From Larix kaempferi (lineage: Eukaryota > Streptophyta > Pinopsida > Pinales > Pinaceae), in contig BSBM01000232.1 of the NCBI GenBank assembly GCA_027924585.1, positions 27,056,501 through 27,120,500 of the forward strand: a DNA stretch of 64,000 nucleotides, given 5' to 3'. Within the stretch, counting starts at the first letter, position 1, and each line of letters opens with the position of its first letter. Below, piece after piece: positions 12,402 through 23,221 of the stretch. Made by a program: the position numbers and the translations under genes. Below the pieces are notes generated by a model. The model did no database searches. It had not been told where the DNA came from and was given only the letters and a program-made list of their open reading frames with translations.

Positions 12402-14383
12402 AATATGCTCTCATGAAGCGCATGACTCTGCTAATAACGCTCTTGGTTGTACCATCAGTATCCCCGCTCTTGATGAGACCAGTGACTCACTAAAGGGAAA
12501 ATGGGAAAATATGACCATATTGTTAATGAAAATGAGAATGAGGTCGTGATAGATTATTGTTCATTCACAACATCTACTGGAACTAGTTCATGGAGCGTTG
12601 GTCATTCCTATTCAAATGCAACTGATTTTAGTATTATTTATCTAGGAGCTTATACAAGTAATATGATGGAATATTATGTGAGCCAACTGTGTGATTCATA
12701 CCCACCACATCGTTCACCCTCTCAATTTAGAGCTCTAGCAATTATATGGACCGACATTGATCAATACTTCAAAATCTAGTTTCGGGACCAAGATGATTGC
12801 AAAGATCTTGGAAATTTCGAATTTGAGATCTAATGAGGCAAAATTGGGCACACCAATGTACATTAATATTGATATGGAAAAGAGGTATCAAATAGAGGAG
12901 TGCAGGTAGGAAACCGATAGGATTGCTCAACAATTGGGAATGTAGAAGCCATAGCAATATTGTGTTAGGGAGAAGAGGAAGAATGCTCAACTTTGGGGGT
13001 GAAGGCGAATAATGAGAAGTTACAGCTAGGGTACAGGACAACCATATGTAAATTACTTCTCTTGATAAAAATAGTCCAATAAAAATCCAGTCACAACCAT
13101 TCTCCTACACAGGAACGGGGCCTAATCTATTTTCACTTGTTTCAAAACATTTGCTAAGCTTTGTTTGAATTTCAATATTTATGCTTTCTCGAATTTCAAT
13201 ATTATGACACGTGCCCACAAGTTTTCGAAGCCCTAGAGGATGGAAGGAGGGGCACTATCAAATAATTCTCTGACAAGATCTCACCACTTTTGGGTAATTG
13301 TCGAATAATGCTCCATTTAGAAAACGTACTTTCGGCATCTGAATCCCATTGTGAAACAAATTTAGTCAGCGTTACAAGGGTATCGAGCTCTTCATAACAT
13401 CCCCATCAAAACCTTTCGAAGGCGATTATTGCAAGGATGACATAAGGACTTATCACTTGCCATCCATGATCAAATTCCCCATAGCGCTTGAAGATGCTAC
13501 GACACCGCGAGGGTTGATCATGGGACCTCGTTTTGAGATAAGAACTAACTGTGTTTTTGTCGTTGTTGGTGTTGTTCAGATTAGAGATATTCTCGAAGTG
13601 TTTGGTGATGAGGATTTTCATATTAAAAATATATTTTTGAAAAAAAAACTATTAATTATCGGAAGACAATCATAACAGCTCCATCGAAATCATGTCTATA
13701 TATAAAAGATGTTATTATAAAAATATAATAAATTATTTTATATCTACTTTAACTCATATCTCAATAGTATAATACACTCGAAATTAATGATATAAAGAAA
13801 ATTTAAATTATTATCATGGCATCATGTGATATATTAAAATCGTATTGTCTCCATAATTGCAAAGTTTATTTAGTGCGCTCTACCATGTTATATGCAAGAA
13901 CATCTATGGTGCTCGGAGTGTCTCACTAAAAAAAGCTACTCCAAGGAATCTTATTCAAAAGTTGGTGCTTGATATATGTTATACTGTAAAACTTGACAAC
14001 TATGTAATTATTTATCATTTTCCCATAAAGTACGGGTTACCCCCATCATCAACGAAAGGATCATTTACGGGTTTGCATTGGAGTACATGGCAGTCAAACA
14101 AAGATATAGTTGCAATGAATATCAACATTCAACAATCATGTCTATATCAACATGTTAATATAGATGAAGTAACAACGACTTATGTTCACACATGTATTAA
14201 TCCATTAATAGTAACTTACATGTAGTTGTCATCAAGTAAGAAATATTTTGTTGAAATTAATACTCCAGTTAAAGTATTATGGAGAGTCTCTTACCATAGC
14301 ATTGCGGGTCTACAATCTTGAATGTGGAGACCATGAATGATGAAAATCGTCCACAATTCGGTTGTCTGATGCTACATAATAGT
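12402..14383. other. Intergenic DNA with unassigned short frames
   Basis: A 92-codon plus-strand frame at 12501-12779 and a 122-codon frame at 13857-14225 are the longest. A further stretch near 12840-12970 reads like exon (GTPMYINIDMEKRYQIEE) but has stops. I recognise none of them and would not call them genes. Confidence 0.4.
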
Positions 14384-14491
14384 AAACCAATTTCGGGCGC
14401 TTATACTGCTCCGACGCTTAAACCAATTTCGGGCGCTTATACTGCTCCGATGCTTAAACCAATTTCGGGCGCTTATACTGCTTTGATGCTT
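14384..14491 (+). repeat. 36-bp minisatellite, three copies
   Basis: Three head-to-tail units start at 14384, 14420 and 14456. Each carries AAACCAATTTCGGGCGCTTA, and only one or two bases differ between units. They read as a 12-residue repeat (KPISGAYTAPTL) in one frame, but there is no sign of a real protein. Degenerate relatives follow up to about 14760. Confidence 0.85.
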
Positions 14492-14765
14492 ATCCTTCAT
14501 TGCTCCGATACTTTTGTTGGAGTACCATCACTTTGCCATTGTCCTTCATTTCTTTGATGCTTATCCTTCATTTTCTCTGATGCTTTCGTCATAGTACCAT
14601 CACTTTATGCTTATCCTTCATTGCTTCGATGTTTATCCTTCATTGTTCCGATGCTTTCGTCGAAGTACCATCACTTTGTCATTTCGTACTGAGATACATT
14701 TTCAGGCCCATGCTTTTTTGGCTCTTGCTCCAATGCTTCTATCCAAGTACTATCACTTTGCCATT
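14492..14765 (+). repeat. Degenerate minisatellite tail
   Basis: The phrases CTTATCCTTCATTGCT, GATGCTTTCGTC and GTACCATCACTTTG recur at irregular spacing directly downstream of the 36-bp array. It looks like an older, diverged part of the same expanding repeat. Confidence 0.6.
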
Positions 14766-15217
14766 TTGCATAATATACGATTTTGGGCCGATTTCTCCCG
14801 CTACTGTACTAATACCTATGGCATTCGATTGCTCCCTCTACTCTACTAATACATATGACAGGGACTAAGTTGCCTTGAAGCTATGAGTCTATCCTAATTA
14901 TAGAGATAAAAAATAATTGAAAAAGTGAACTTTGTAATTAAATTTGTGGAAATTTATGGATGACCTACCATGCATTTGTCTAGTTGTGTTATTCCATCGA
15001 GACAATAGCAAAGAAATGGTGTCGATTTACTATAACCTCAAATCCCTTACTCACCAAACAAGCGCCACAATTTTGATCTCTGAACGGATTGACATGCCAT
15101 ATTATCTCAAAGCCTTGTTCTAGTAAAGTCTATGGACCTACTTAACTGCATAACCCCTTCTTAATTGGTAGCTGAAGACGTGTTTTACAAAGTGTCCCAT
15201 TTAAGTCTATTTTTCAA

Positions 15218-15472
15218 CTAAAACTGTAGTATCAAACATTTCCACATAAACTCAACTTTTTTTGTATAATTATTTAGAAAGGAATTGCTTTGATTACAGT
15301 CCCTCCAAAACGTGAGATTGATGTATCCATGGGACATTTCAAAATATTTATAGCCATAACACCTCAGCCGACTATAATTATCTAAAAACTCGCATTTTCC
15401 CCACTGGAAGTTGTCGATAGTGATCGTGATGCTATGATTAACGTTATTATTCCCCAAAAGATAGGGCTTCAA
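15218..15472 (-). pseudogene. Possible receptor-kinase ectodomain (WAK/LRK10L-like) fragment
   Basis: An 84-codon minus-strand frame contains SITITIDNFQWGKCEF, YSRLRCYG and INLTFWRDCNQS. The cysteine spacing and NLTF-x-x-x-C motif recall the galacturonan-binding ectodomain of WAK-associated or LRK10-like receptor kinases. No signal peptide or kinase is nearby. The resemblance is from memory of the motif only; chance is a real alternative. Confidence 0.25.
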
Positions 15473-15479
15473 TAACTTA

Positions 15480-16914
15480 TATTCAGTTCCATGGATATTA
15501 AGCAGAGGATTGTATCATATTCTCTTGATAATAATAGTAGTATTATCTTGAGGACTATATCATATTCTCTCAATAATGTTAAGTCAAAGTAATGAAAGTC
15601 TTGCTCTCAGCGCCTTAATTATTAGCATGTTGATGTAGTCAACAACTTAATCTTTAACTTGCCAATAAAAACCAAAAATGGATTGGCGTGTTAATCCTTA
15701 ACACATCGATGTTAATCGGTGACTTAATTGTTAGCTTTTGGCCGCTTGATCTTTAGATATCTGTGGCTTTTATAATATTGACATTGGCAGGGAATTAGTT
15801 GCATTGCAGCTTTCCCTCTTGTTTTATTCAAATATGATAAGTTGTTCTTGTCAACCTATAAGGATAATACTCAAATGATATTGAAACCATATGAAAAATG
15901 GGAAATACAATTTTTTTTATAAAATTTGGGCATTATTATACCTATAGATAAAATGTAGGGCATTATTATATCCCTACCTCTAACTGAGTAATATAGTATA
16001 CTTATTGGCCATCACTTCAAATAATATTTAAAAATATATCACATTATCTAACATCTTATTGTTTCAAAATCATTGAATTTGGATTGAGAGTTTATTAATA
16101 ATCATTTAATCCGTAGTTATTATGTTTAAATTGTGTGTTCATGAGCTATTGCAATTGAAGATATGCAAATGGTAAATATTGTAAATGTGTATGCAATCCC
16201 ATAAGTAATGTAAGTCCTTTAAGAACCACAAAGTATCCTCACAACCTTTGGAATCAATACCAACTTCAATTTATTTCATGGAGAGAAACATACCATGCTA
16301 TAACAATATTAACATTGAAATTTGAAAATGAGAAATTAAAACTCTAAAATTAATAATAAAATTCGAGCAAGGTCCCCAACACATAATGTGGGTAAGCTAC
16401 CCCAAGACATATAACACCATTAATGTGTTTTTTTTTCCTCGAAAAAAAGTTCACAGTATAGATCTCCTTTCTAACAGTCAAACAAAAGAGATTGACGGTC
16501 TTTACATCATTAATGTGTTATATGTGATCTTGATAGAATCAAATCAGGATATAATTGTATTTTCAATAGTCATTAGTTATTCTAATCCTATTTATCAGAA
16601 CTTGATTGTGGAAATTTAAAGGAGGACCAAGAGATTCATGAAATTTATTGGTTGGAAAAGACTTGGTAGGATATTTGGCCAAGCCATTATAGCTAAGGTG
16701 AGTCGCTAAATATGTGTATGTATTTTGCATTGATGAAGTGTATGGAAAACATGAGTATTTCATTGCAAGTGGGGACACGTATGCAAATTAAACATAATGA
16801 ATTAACTGGTAACTTTGGGAAGTAGGTAATAGTTAGCCTTCTTGAATTGAATCATTTCAAAACTCTTGAACTTTCTTGAAAGAGAAAAAGTGGTATATTA
16901 TTAGTGTTATGCAC
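15480..16914. other. AT-rich intergenic DNA
   Basis: No gene or element recognised. It is the flank beyond the 3' LTR of the minus-strand gypsy element; 16910-16914 (ATTAG) would be the target duplication on this side, with no partner identified. Confidence 0.5.
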
Positions 16915-17274
16915 CAAATTCCCCAAAATAGCATAAAACCAGAAGAGATGGTATTCCAATGCCTTAAGAATGCAATAAAAAGATGAATAACTAACCTCTT
17001 CGATGAGGCAACCTCCTTTACAATGTATTTCATATACAAAACAAGATGAGATGAGATTATTACAAACTAGATCTCCTTGGTGTCTATACATACACACACA
17101 CAAATATATATATGTGTGTGTGTGTGTGTGTGGATACACACACACACATGAAATAAAGGGTTCGTTTACAATTCTACAACCTACATACAATTACAATTAG
17201 GGTCCTAGCCGACCAATAAATATAATAATAATATGATAATAGCAATTTAATGTCACAATATATAGGGCTTAACA
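16915..17274 (-). repeat. 3' LTR of minus-strand chromodomain gypsy element
   Basis: Read on the minus strand the LTR opens TGTTAAGCCC right after a polypurine tract and closes GCATAACA, giving TGTTA/TAACA inverted ends over 360 bp. It contains a palindromic dinucleotide microsatellite at 17091-17150. The 5' LTR partner was not found. Confidence 0.7.
17091..17150. repeat. Compound microsatellite (CA)n-(TA)n-(TG)n-(CA)n
   Basis: Runs of CA, TA, GT and again CA follow each other within 60 bases. The CA and GT blocks can pair into a perfect hairpin centred on the TA run. It lies inside the LTR. Confidence 0.9.
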
Positions 17275-17289
17275 TGCCCCTCCCCTTCA
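17275..17289 (-). other. Polypurine tract of minus-strand gypsy element
   Basis: On the minus strand GAAGGGGAGGGGCA abuts the TGTTAAGCCC start of the LTR, as required for plus-strand priming. It follows the chromodomain end directly. Confidence 0.75.
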
Positions 17290-18010
17290 AACAAGTGTTG
17301 CCCTCAACACTTGATTAACTCTGGATGTTTTTGCATGAAGAACTCATCTTCCCATGTTGCCTCTTATATTGGCAATTTCTTCCACTTGATGAGGTACTTA
17401 GTTATTGCTCGATTCCATAGTTTCTTGATCCTTCTGTCAGTGATTATTTCGGGTTTTAGTATCAGTTTCTAGTAAATTAGTCTGGATTGGGATCTTGTCA
17501 TCAATTACCTTTTTTAGGCAAGAAACATGGAAGACTATATGTACACATGAAGTTGGCGGTAACTCCAATTTATAATCCATACTTCCAATACTTTGCAACG
17601 CCTTATAGGGACCATAACACTTTGGTGTTAATTTCTTGTCCTTCTTTTACTGCTTGAGGGACATCTGTTTTTATGGTTGTAGCCTCAAAAATACCCAATC
17701 TCCCACTTCAAATTCTCTTTCGTTGCGATGTTAATTTGCATGTTGTTTCGTCCTATTTTGTGTTATAACCAAGTTATCCTTCAATAACTGGAGAACTTCA
17801 TGTTGGTGATGTATGTGATCCTCCATTGCTTGAACCTTGCTTTATCTTTTAAGGATGATGTAATTAAAGGAGGATGATAGCCATAAAGTTCCATAAATGG
17901 TGACATTTTTTATTAAGTATGGAACGATGTGTTGTACCACCATTATCCTAAGGGAAACCACTTGGCCCATTGTGTATGTTTTTCAGATGCAAAGCAACGA
18001 AGATACCCTT
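17290..18010 (-). pseudogene. Gypsy integrase C-terminus and chromodomain (broken)
   Basis: Read on the minus strand with stops and small shifts, the segment gives the GPY/F-type region (FEVGDWVFLRLQP, YGPYKALQSIGSMDYKLELP, HVSCLKKVI) and then a chromodomain. The chromodomain reads YLIKWKKLP, EATWEDEFF and HPELIK. It ends about 20 bases before the polypurine tract, the usual order in plant chromoviruses. Chromodomains of this group are thought to guide integration to particular chromatin. Stops within each piece show it is inactive. Confidence 0.8.
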
Positions 18011-18675
18011 CTAAGCATTTTTTGAAATTCTCAGTTTTCCCATTGGATTGAGGATGGTAAGAGGAGATGTGAGCCGATTGAGTGCCCAAACAAGAAATAA
18101 GTCCTTCAAAAAATTACCATTGAAAATTGGATCTATATCACTTACAATAATCTTGGGGGTTCCATGTAGCTTTTGAATTGTTTCCATGAATATCACAACT
18201 ATTGTACTTGCTTTAAAAGGATGAGAAAGAGAGGAGAATTGGGCATAATTTGTGAGTCAATCCACCATTACCATGACCATAGTCTTTCCTTATGACTTTA
18301 GTAGATATGTGATAAAGTCCACTGAGACATCTTCCCAACGTTGACTTAGTATGGCTAATGTTTGTAAAAGTCTTAGTGTCTTGATTGTCTCTCCTTTGTT
18401 TTGTTGACAAACCAAACATTCTGCCACAAACTTTTGGACATCAGTTTTAAGACCTTCCCAAAATAAATCCTTCTTGATCTTGTGGTATGTTTATAAGAAC
18501 CCTGAATGTTCTCATATAGGAGAAATGTGCAATTCCAAAAGGATATTTTGATTGAGTTGAGAATTTTTAAATAAATATAGGCGATCTTGGTACCATAGTG
18601 AACCATTCTTCCACACAAATTTATCTAGTGAATTGGGGTCCCCTTGTAGTTGTTGAATAATATTGCATGCCTTTT
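18011..18675 (-). pseudogene. Gypsy integrase (broken)
   Basis: On the minus strand, in order: the end of an RNase H-integrase linker (ACNIIQQLQGDPNSLDKFVW), the zinc-binding HHCC region near 18400-18540 including NVWFVNKTK, and core pieces. The core includes STLGRCLSGLYHI and FMETIQKLHGTPKIIVSDI followed by DPIFNGNF. Frames alternate between several short stretches, so at least three frameshifts or stops are present. The sequence matches a widespread plant gypsy polyprotein family very closely in wording. The upstream edge at about 18675 marks an internal deletion. Confidence 0.85.
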
Positions 18676-19208
18676 GATCTCGAACAATTGGAAGACTTTT
18701 AGGCATCTCTCACAATACCTTGGAATAATTGTCAATAACTTGTTGGAGATCCATAGGAATAGAGGGTATAGATGCTTGAACATCTAGTGAGCACAATTGT
18801 ACAATTACTCCATCCTGTCCCCTTTTCAACAAATTTTCCAGGTTGTTAGAGCTTATCACTTTAGAGGGTTTCCCTCGAATACCTTTGATTTCCATGAACA
18901 AATCCTAAAAATTAAGAGCCAATGTTCCCAATGATTGTAGCCATTGGACCCCTAGTACAACATCAACACCACCTATGTGGATTGCAATCATTGATCTATC
19001 CAATGAATACTCACCCATAGTAAGCTTAATACTATGACACTTCCCTAAACAATTTATGGTACCTCCATTTGTAATAATTACTTGATATTATTGTGCAAGA
19101 TATATAAAGCAATCGAGAAGTTTGGCTAATCTACAATCAATGAAGTTAAGGGTACTGCAAGAATCAATCAGCACTATTACCTTTTTCTTTTTTTATATGT
19201 CCTTCTAT
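18676..19208 (-). pseudogene. Gypsy protease and pre-RT linker (broken)
   Basis: The minus strand reads VLIDSCSTLNFIDCRLAKLL for the family's VLIDSGST..., so the active-site glycine after D-S is replaced by cysteine. This is followed by TNGGTINCLGKCHSIKLTMG, GGVDVVLGVQWLQSLGTLAL and the KPSKVISSNNLENLLKRGQ linker up to VIDNYSKVL and a few codons of the LP-x-x-RD stretch. At about 18675 it jumps straight to the post-RNase H linker, so RT and RNase H are missing. Confidence 0.8.
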
Positions 19209-20083
19209 CTAGAGAGTTTGAGGAGTGCTAATGTCAATCAAGGCATGACAAGATATGGTTGGAGCAGTATCTGCTATATCTACCTCTTGAGGTTGTCCTA
19301 GATTTGGATCATCATCATCTTTATAGTCTATGTAGAATAATTTATTCTCACTACACTTATGCCCATTATTGTACTTGCTATCACAATTGAAACATAGTCC
19401 CTTTTCTCTTATTTCCTCCACTTGTTGAGGTGTCAACCTTGTAAGCTTAGGTTGGGTGGATTTGGGAGGGGAAATATTTCCCTCTCTATATGTGTTATTG
19501 GCAGCTCTTATAGTAGCCATATTTTTACTTTCATTTTTCCTTGCCAAACTAAAAGCATTCTCCATTGATTTAGGTTCAAAGATGCATACCTCATGTGGAA
19601 TATTCTCCTCTAAAGTGCCCATAAAAATATCCAACAAATTATCTTCTATAATGTTCTTCACTCTAAGACTTAACTTCTAAACCTGCTTGATGTGCTTTGT
19701 AACTAGACCTTTTTGCCTGAGATTTATCAATTGGCTAAAGAACGTGTTGCTCTTTATATCCCCATAATGGGCAAACAATTCATCTGTAAATATAGACAAA
19801 GAGATAATGGAGTCTTTTTATAGTCACAAAGCCATTGGTACCATACATTGATCATGTTCTAAATACAAGGTGCAATAGTTAAATTTTGTAAAGTTGACAT
19901 TTGGTGTAGATCAAAGAATTGATCCATCTGGAATACCCTAGTTATTAGGTCATTGCCATCAAAATTTCTCATATCAATCGTGGGAATCCATTGGTTCCAT
20001 TTCCCCAAGTTGAACCCATGATGATGTGGACTATGGAGTGATGAATGATCAAGTGTCGAAGAATTGAACTTCTTTTTCTCCAA
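19209..20083 (-). pseudogene. Gypsy gag with zinc knuckle (broken)
   Basis: The minus strand carries GKWNQWIPTIDMRNFDG and QMDQFFDLHQM at the N-terminal side (19859-20083). A damaged middle follows, then 19209-19661 with LTPQQVEEIREKGLCFNCDS, GHKC and the linker TISCHALIDISTPQTL that leads into protease. The CFNC...GHKC cluster is the nucleic-acid-binding knuckle of this family. Stops between 19661 and 19859 break it. Confidence 0.8.
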
Positions 20084-20274
20084 TTGTTTTCAACTTTCTC
20101 AATCTGTGATTGGAACAAGACCTTCTTTTCCTCTTTATCCTTTTCTTAAGGAGATGAATTAGGAAGAAAGCTATGTATTATCTCATTCTGATCCAAGTGG
20201 ATGTTGGTGGCCACCCACCTGTTCCATCGAGTTACAACAATTCTCCATCTTCTTGGCAATTTTCTATGGTTTTT
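20084..20274 (-). pseudogene. N-terminal gag end of the minus-strand gypsy element
   Basis: The minus strand keeps fragments such as HLDQNEIIHSFLPNSS and EKKVLFQSQIEKVE that match the coiled-coil start of this gag family, with a stop in between. Homology fades at about 20270, where the 5' region of an oppositely oriented element begins, so the 5' LTR of the minus element has been lost or displaced. Confidence 0.55.
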
Positions 20275-20800
20275 TTAGTCCCAAACATTCGGGTCGTTTT
20301 GAGGCCCTAAATGATGTTTATTGCTAATCGAGGGGCTCAAAGCCGCTCTAGAATGCCCTGGTTGTAATTCTCTATTAGTTCTTTCCAACGAGTTATTGAG
20401 CGCCCTACATGGAAATCGTATGCAAAATTTGAGTCCCCGGGAAGTTAACGTATCAACTAGCCACCTTAGGGCCCACAAATCTTTTTGGTGCTTCATCTCC
20501 TAGGGTTGGGTTTTCGTACATTAGGGTTTTCCCCTTTTTATGCTTATGATAAAAAGGCCCTTTTGCAGTCTCTTTCTAATTAGCTCCTGTGAATGAGCAT
20601 AGTCAACACATCTCTCTTCATAAATAAGCTACCATCATTTGAGCTAGTTTGTATTACTTTGCAATTTATAGTGTTTTCCCATTCCATTCATTAATAGAAT
20701 TAGGGTTTTATTGTACTAATGTTCTTTATGTAAAACATGTGTATGTGTGTTTCCATTTTATATTGGTACCTTCATTCCATTTTACAAATAATCCATATTA
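20275..20800 (+). repeat. 5' LTR region of the plus-strand gypsy element (boundaries uncertain)
   Basis: A primer-binding site at 20802 requires an LTR immediately to the left. The region holds a CATAAATAAG TATA-like box at about 20619 and then T-rich non-coding sequence. A plausible pair of ends is TGTAA at 20363 and TTACA at 20786, but I cannot confirm it without the 3' copy. Confidence 0.5.
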
Positions 20801-20801
20801 A

Positions 20802-20813
20802 TGGTATCAGAGC
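20802..20813 (+). other. Primer-binding site (initiator tRNA-Met)
   Basis: TGGTATCAGAGC is the standard plant retrotransposon primer-binding site complementary to the 3' end of initiator tRNA-Met. It fixes the orientation of the gag-pol remnant that follows. Confidence 0.85.
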
Positions 20814-20834
20814 AATTTGTTCTTCTTGTTTCTC

Positions 20835-22300
20835 AATGCATTTCCCCAACGAGATCCGAATATCAAGAGTTGGGTCTTGAACTAGTTGATCTTGGGGACA
20901 ACCACTCTCATCAACCTAATCAATCTCACATGGTGGGAGAAGAAAAGAGAGATGATAGAGCATGAGATCATATTAAACTATTGATCGAGGAATCCCTCAC
21001 GCAATAGAGGAACGAGAAGATGGTTAATTTCACTTAGATCTTTCAACGACTGCTGAAGGCGGCGGTAGAGGTACCTTCAATGAGCAACAATTTCCGGGAT
21101 ACAACTCCATTCAAGGTACAAGTTAAATTTGACATTCTCTTATTTGAGCGGAAGATAGATGTAGATGCTTTGGAGAAATGGTTAAATATATTAGAGGGTT
21201 ATTACTCTGTTAAAAAAAAATCGACAATGGAAATATAACCTTTGCATTCCTTAATTCCCTCCCCCATGTCAAATATTGGTGGGATGGTTACTGCAAGAGG
21301 CATGCTAGAGATGAGTCTGCATCATATGGTACATAACCCACTTGGGAAACCTTTGTCAATGCCCTACAGGAGGATTTCTACCCCGTAAAAAACTATGATG
21401 ACCAATATACAAGATGGACAACTTTGTACTGGGAGAGAGACCAAAGGGTGCTAGAGTTTACCAATATATTCCATACCTTGCGCTCAGAATTGGGTATCGG
21501 AGACTTTGAATGACACTTGGTCCTAAAGTACTGCAGTGGTCTACAAAGGTACATCCAAACAGAGAAGGGAAGATAGATGTAGATGCTTTGGAGAAATGGT
21601 TAAATCTATTAGAGGGTTATTTCTCTATTAAAAAAAATCGACAATGAAAAGGTAACCTTTGCATTCCTTAAGTCCCTACCCCATGTCAAATATTGGTGGG
21701 ATGGTTACTGCAAGAGGCATGTCGGAGATGAGTTAGCATCATATGGTATAGAAACCACTTGGGAAACCTTTGTTGATTCCCTCAAGGATGAGTTATACCC
21801 CATCGAAAACTATGATGACCAATATACAAGATGGACAACTTTGTGTCGGGAGAGAGACCAAACGGTGCTAGAGTTTACTAATATATTCCATACCTTGTGC
21901 TCAAAGTTGGGTATTAGAGACTTTGAATGACACTTGGTCCTAAAGTACTACAGTGGCTTACATAGGTAAATCCAAATAGAGATGGATTTCATGTACATAT
22001 CCTCATTGGGAGTCACTTGAGCAAAAATTAAAGCAAACGAATAAGCAGGGGTTTGGGTTTGCAAATCAATCACAACAAAATCCTGGTAAATGTGGCCCTA
22101 ATTCACATAACAAAGGACAAATCAAGGATAGCCAAACTCATGACAACCAGTCCAAACCACATGTGAAAAAGGGTGACGAGAAGTCGAAGAAGGACATTGG
22201 AAAGTGATGTGAATTCCATAAAATCCCTTGGCACAACACTGACGAATGTCACTCGAAGCAATCATTGTTGGCTAAGATGAAATATTTAGGTCTCTGGATT
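20835..22300 (+). pseudogene. Ty3/gypsy gag with an internal 418-bp duplication (broken)
   Basis: The plus strand reads TRSEYQELGLELVDLGD, VQVKFDI and DALEKWLNILEGYYSVKK, then YDDQYTRWTTL...LEFTNIFHTL and HLVLKYCSGL. The C-terminal basic region ends with CEFHKIPWHNTDECHSKQS, a C/H-rich cluster at about 22208-22265. The segment DALEKW... to ...YIQTE occurs twice in tandem (from 21151 and from 21569). Many stops and frameshifts are present, including a TGA just before CEFHKIP. Confidence 0.8.
21151..21982 (+). repeat. 418-bp tandem duplication within gag
   Basis: GAAGATAGATGTAGATGCTT starts at 21151 and again at 21569. The two copies run in parallel through YDDQYTRWTT- and HLVLKY-coding parts. 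They differ at scattered sites (for example TACTGGGAG versus TGTCGGGAG), so the duplication is not recent. Confidence 0.9.
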
Positions 22301-22343
22301 GGACTCTGATGTAGAGTAAGGCAAAGGAAAGCAAATCATTGAT

Positions 22344-22682
22344 GTGAAACCTAACACCACCATCGTGATCACAAAGATCCAATTAGACGAGCCAGAGGAG
22401 GTAGAGGAAGGGGAGCGGCTCTTCCACTCACATACATGGGTGAAGGGGACTCTGTTATATTTCATTATTGACAGTGGTAGCCAAAAGAACCCGATATTGA
22501 CTAAAGTCATCAAAATATTGAAGTTGTTGATAATGCCTCACCCCCAACCATACACCATCGATTGGTTGAGCCAAGGGAAATACATTCGCGTCAGTCAATA
22601 ATGTCGCCTATCCTACGACATCAAGCCCTTCCAAGATTAGGTAATGTGTGATGTCACCTCACTGGGTTTTTTATGTTCTTTT
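22344..22682 (+). pseudogene. Ty3/gypsy aspartic protease (broken)
   Basis: The frame 22344-22601 reads EEGERLFHSHTWVKGT, FIIDSGSQKNPI and MPHPQPYTIDWLSQGK. The catalytic D-S-G is intact. The end of the domain (CRLSYDIKPF, CDVTSLG) continues to 22680 and is then cut by a solo LTR; it resumes at 23222 with NPYMWKCHVVYESRP. Confidence 0.8.
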
Positions 22683-23216
22683 TGTTAAAGAAATGTAACT
22701 ACAGAAGATATTCTAATTGTATTTGTTTATTATATTATTATTCCTCCTTCAAGAGATGTCATTGATGTGATCGGTCATGTAAGAGTCATTGAAAGAGTCA
22801 ATGTAAACCCTCCTTTGTAAGTCGGGTCAATAGTACCCTCAAGAATTATATCAAATAAGGTATTGAGTCTCCCTAAGTGAAGTCGGCCCAGTCAGTTAGG
22901 AGAAGTCAGACCAGATAGGGTAAAAAGTCACCCAACTGAAGAATATAAATAGAGGAGTTGAATTCCTCACTTGGCATCACTCTCACTCACTCAAGCAAGT
23001 TCACATAAGAGAGAGAGAGAAGCTCACTGGTGAAGAAAGAAGTTGTCTTGGGGTTTTACATTGTCTTGGTGATTTCTATATTGAGGAAGTTTTGCGGGGT
23101 TTTCTCCCTTGTGGTTTCCCCAAGGAAAATCTTGTGTTATTTATGTTGATGTGCTTCTTTCTTTCAGTGATCCTATTGTTTTAATGTTATTATGCTAAAC
23201 AAGTAAAAACTTAACA
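22683..23216 (+). mobile_element. Solo LTR (copia-like) with perfect TSD
   Basis: The 534-bp segment opens TGTTAAAG and closes CTTAACA. It is flanked by CTTTT on both sides (22678-22682 and 23217-23221), and the protease-linker reading resumes immediately after it. It has a TATAAATAG box (22944-22952). It shares motifs with the two copia LTRs further right: a GAAGATATTC near the start, the TATAAATAGAG(G) box, CTCACTCACTCAAGC and GCGGGGTTTT. That makes it a relative of the same copia lineage, oriented plus. Confidence 0.9.
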
Positions 23217-23221
23217 CTTTT

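Noticed and set aside
12501-12779. 92-codon frame next to the callose synthase fragment
   Set aside because: Opposite strand to the pseudogene, no recognisable motif, and low-complexity N-terminus.
16852-17200. Frames with THTHTHTYIY / VCVCVC strings
   Set aside because: They translate the CA/TG microsatellite within an LTR.
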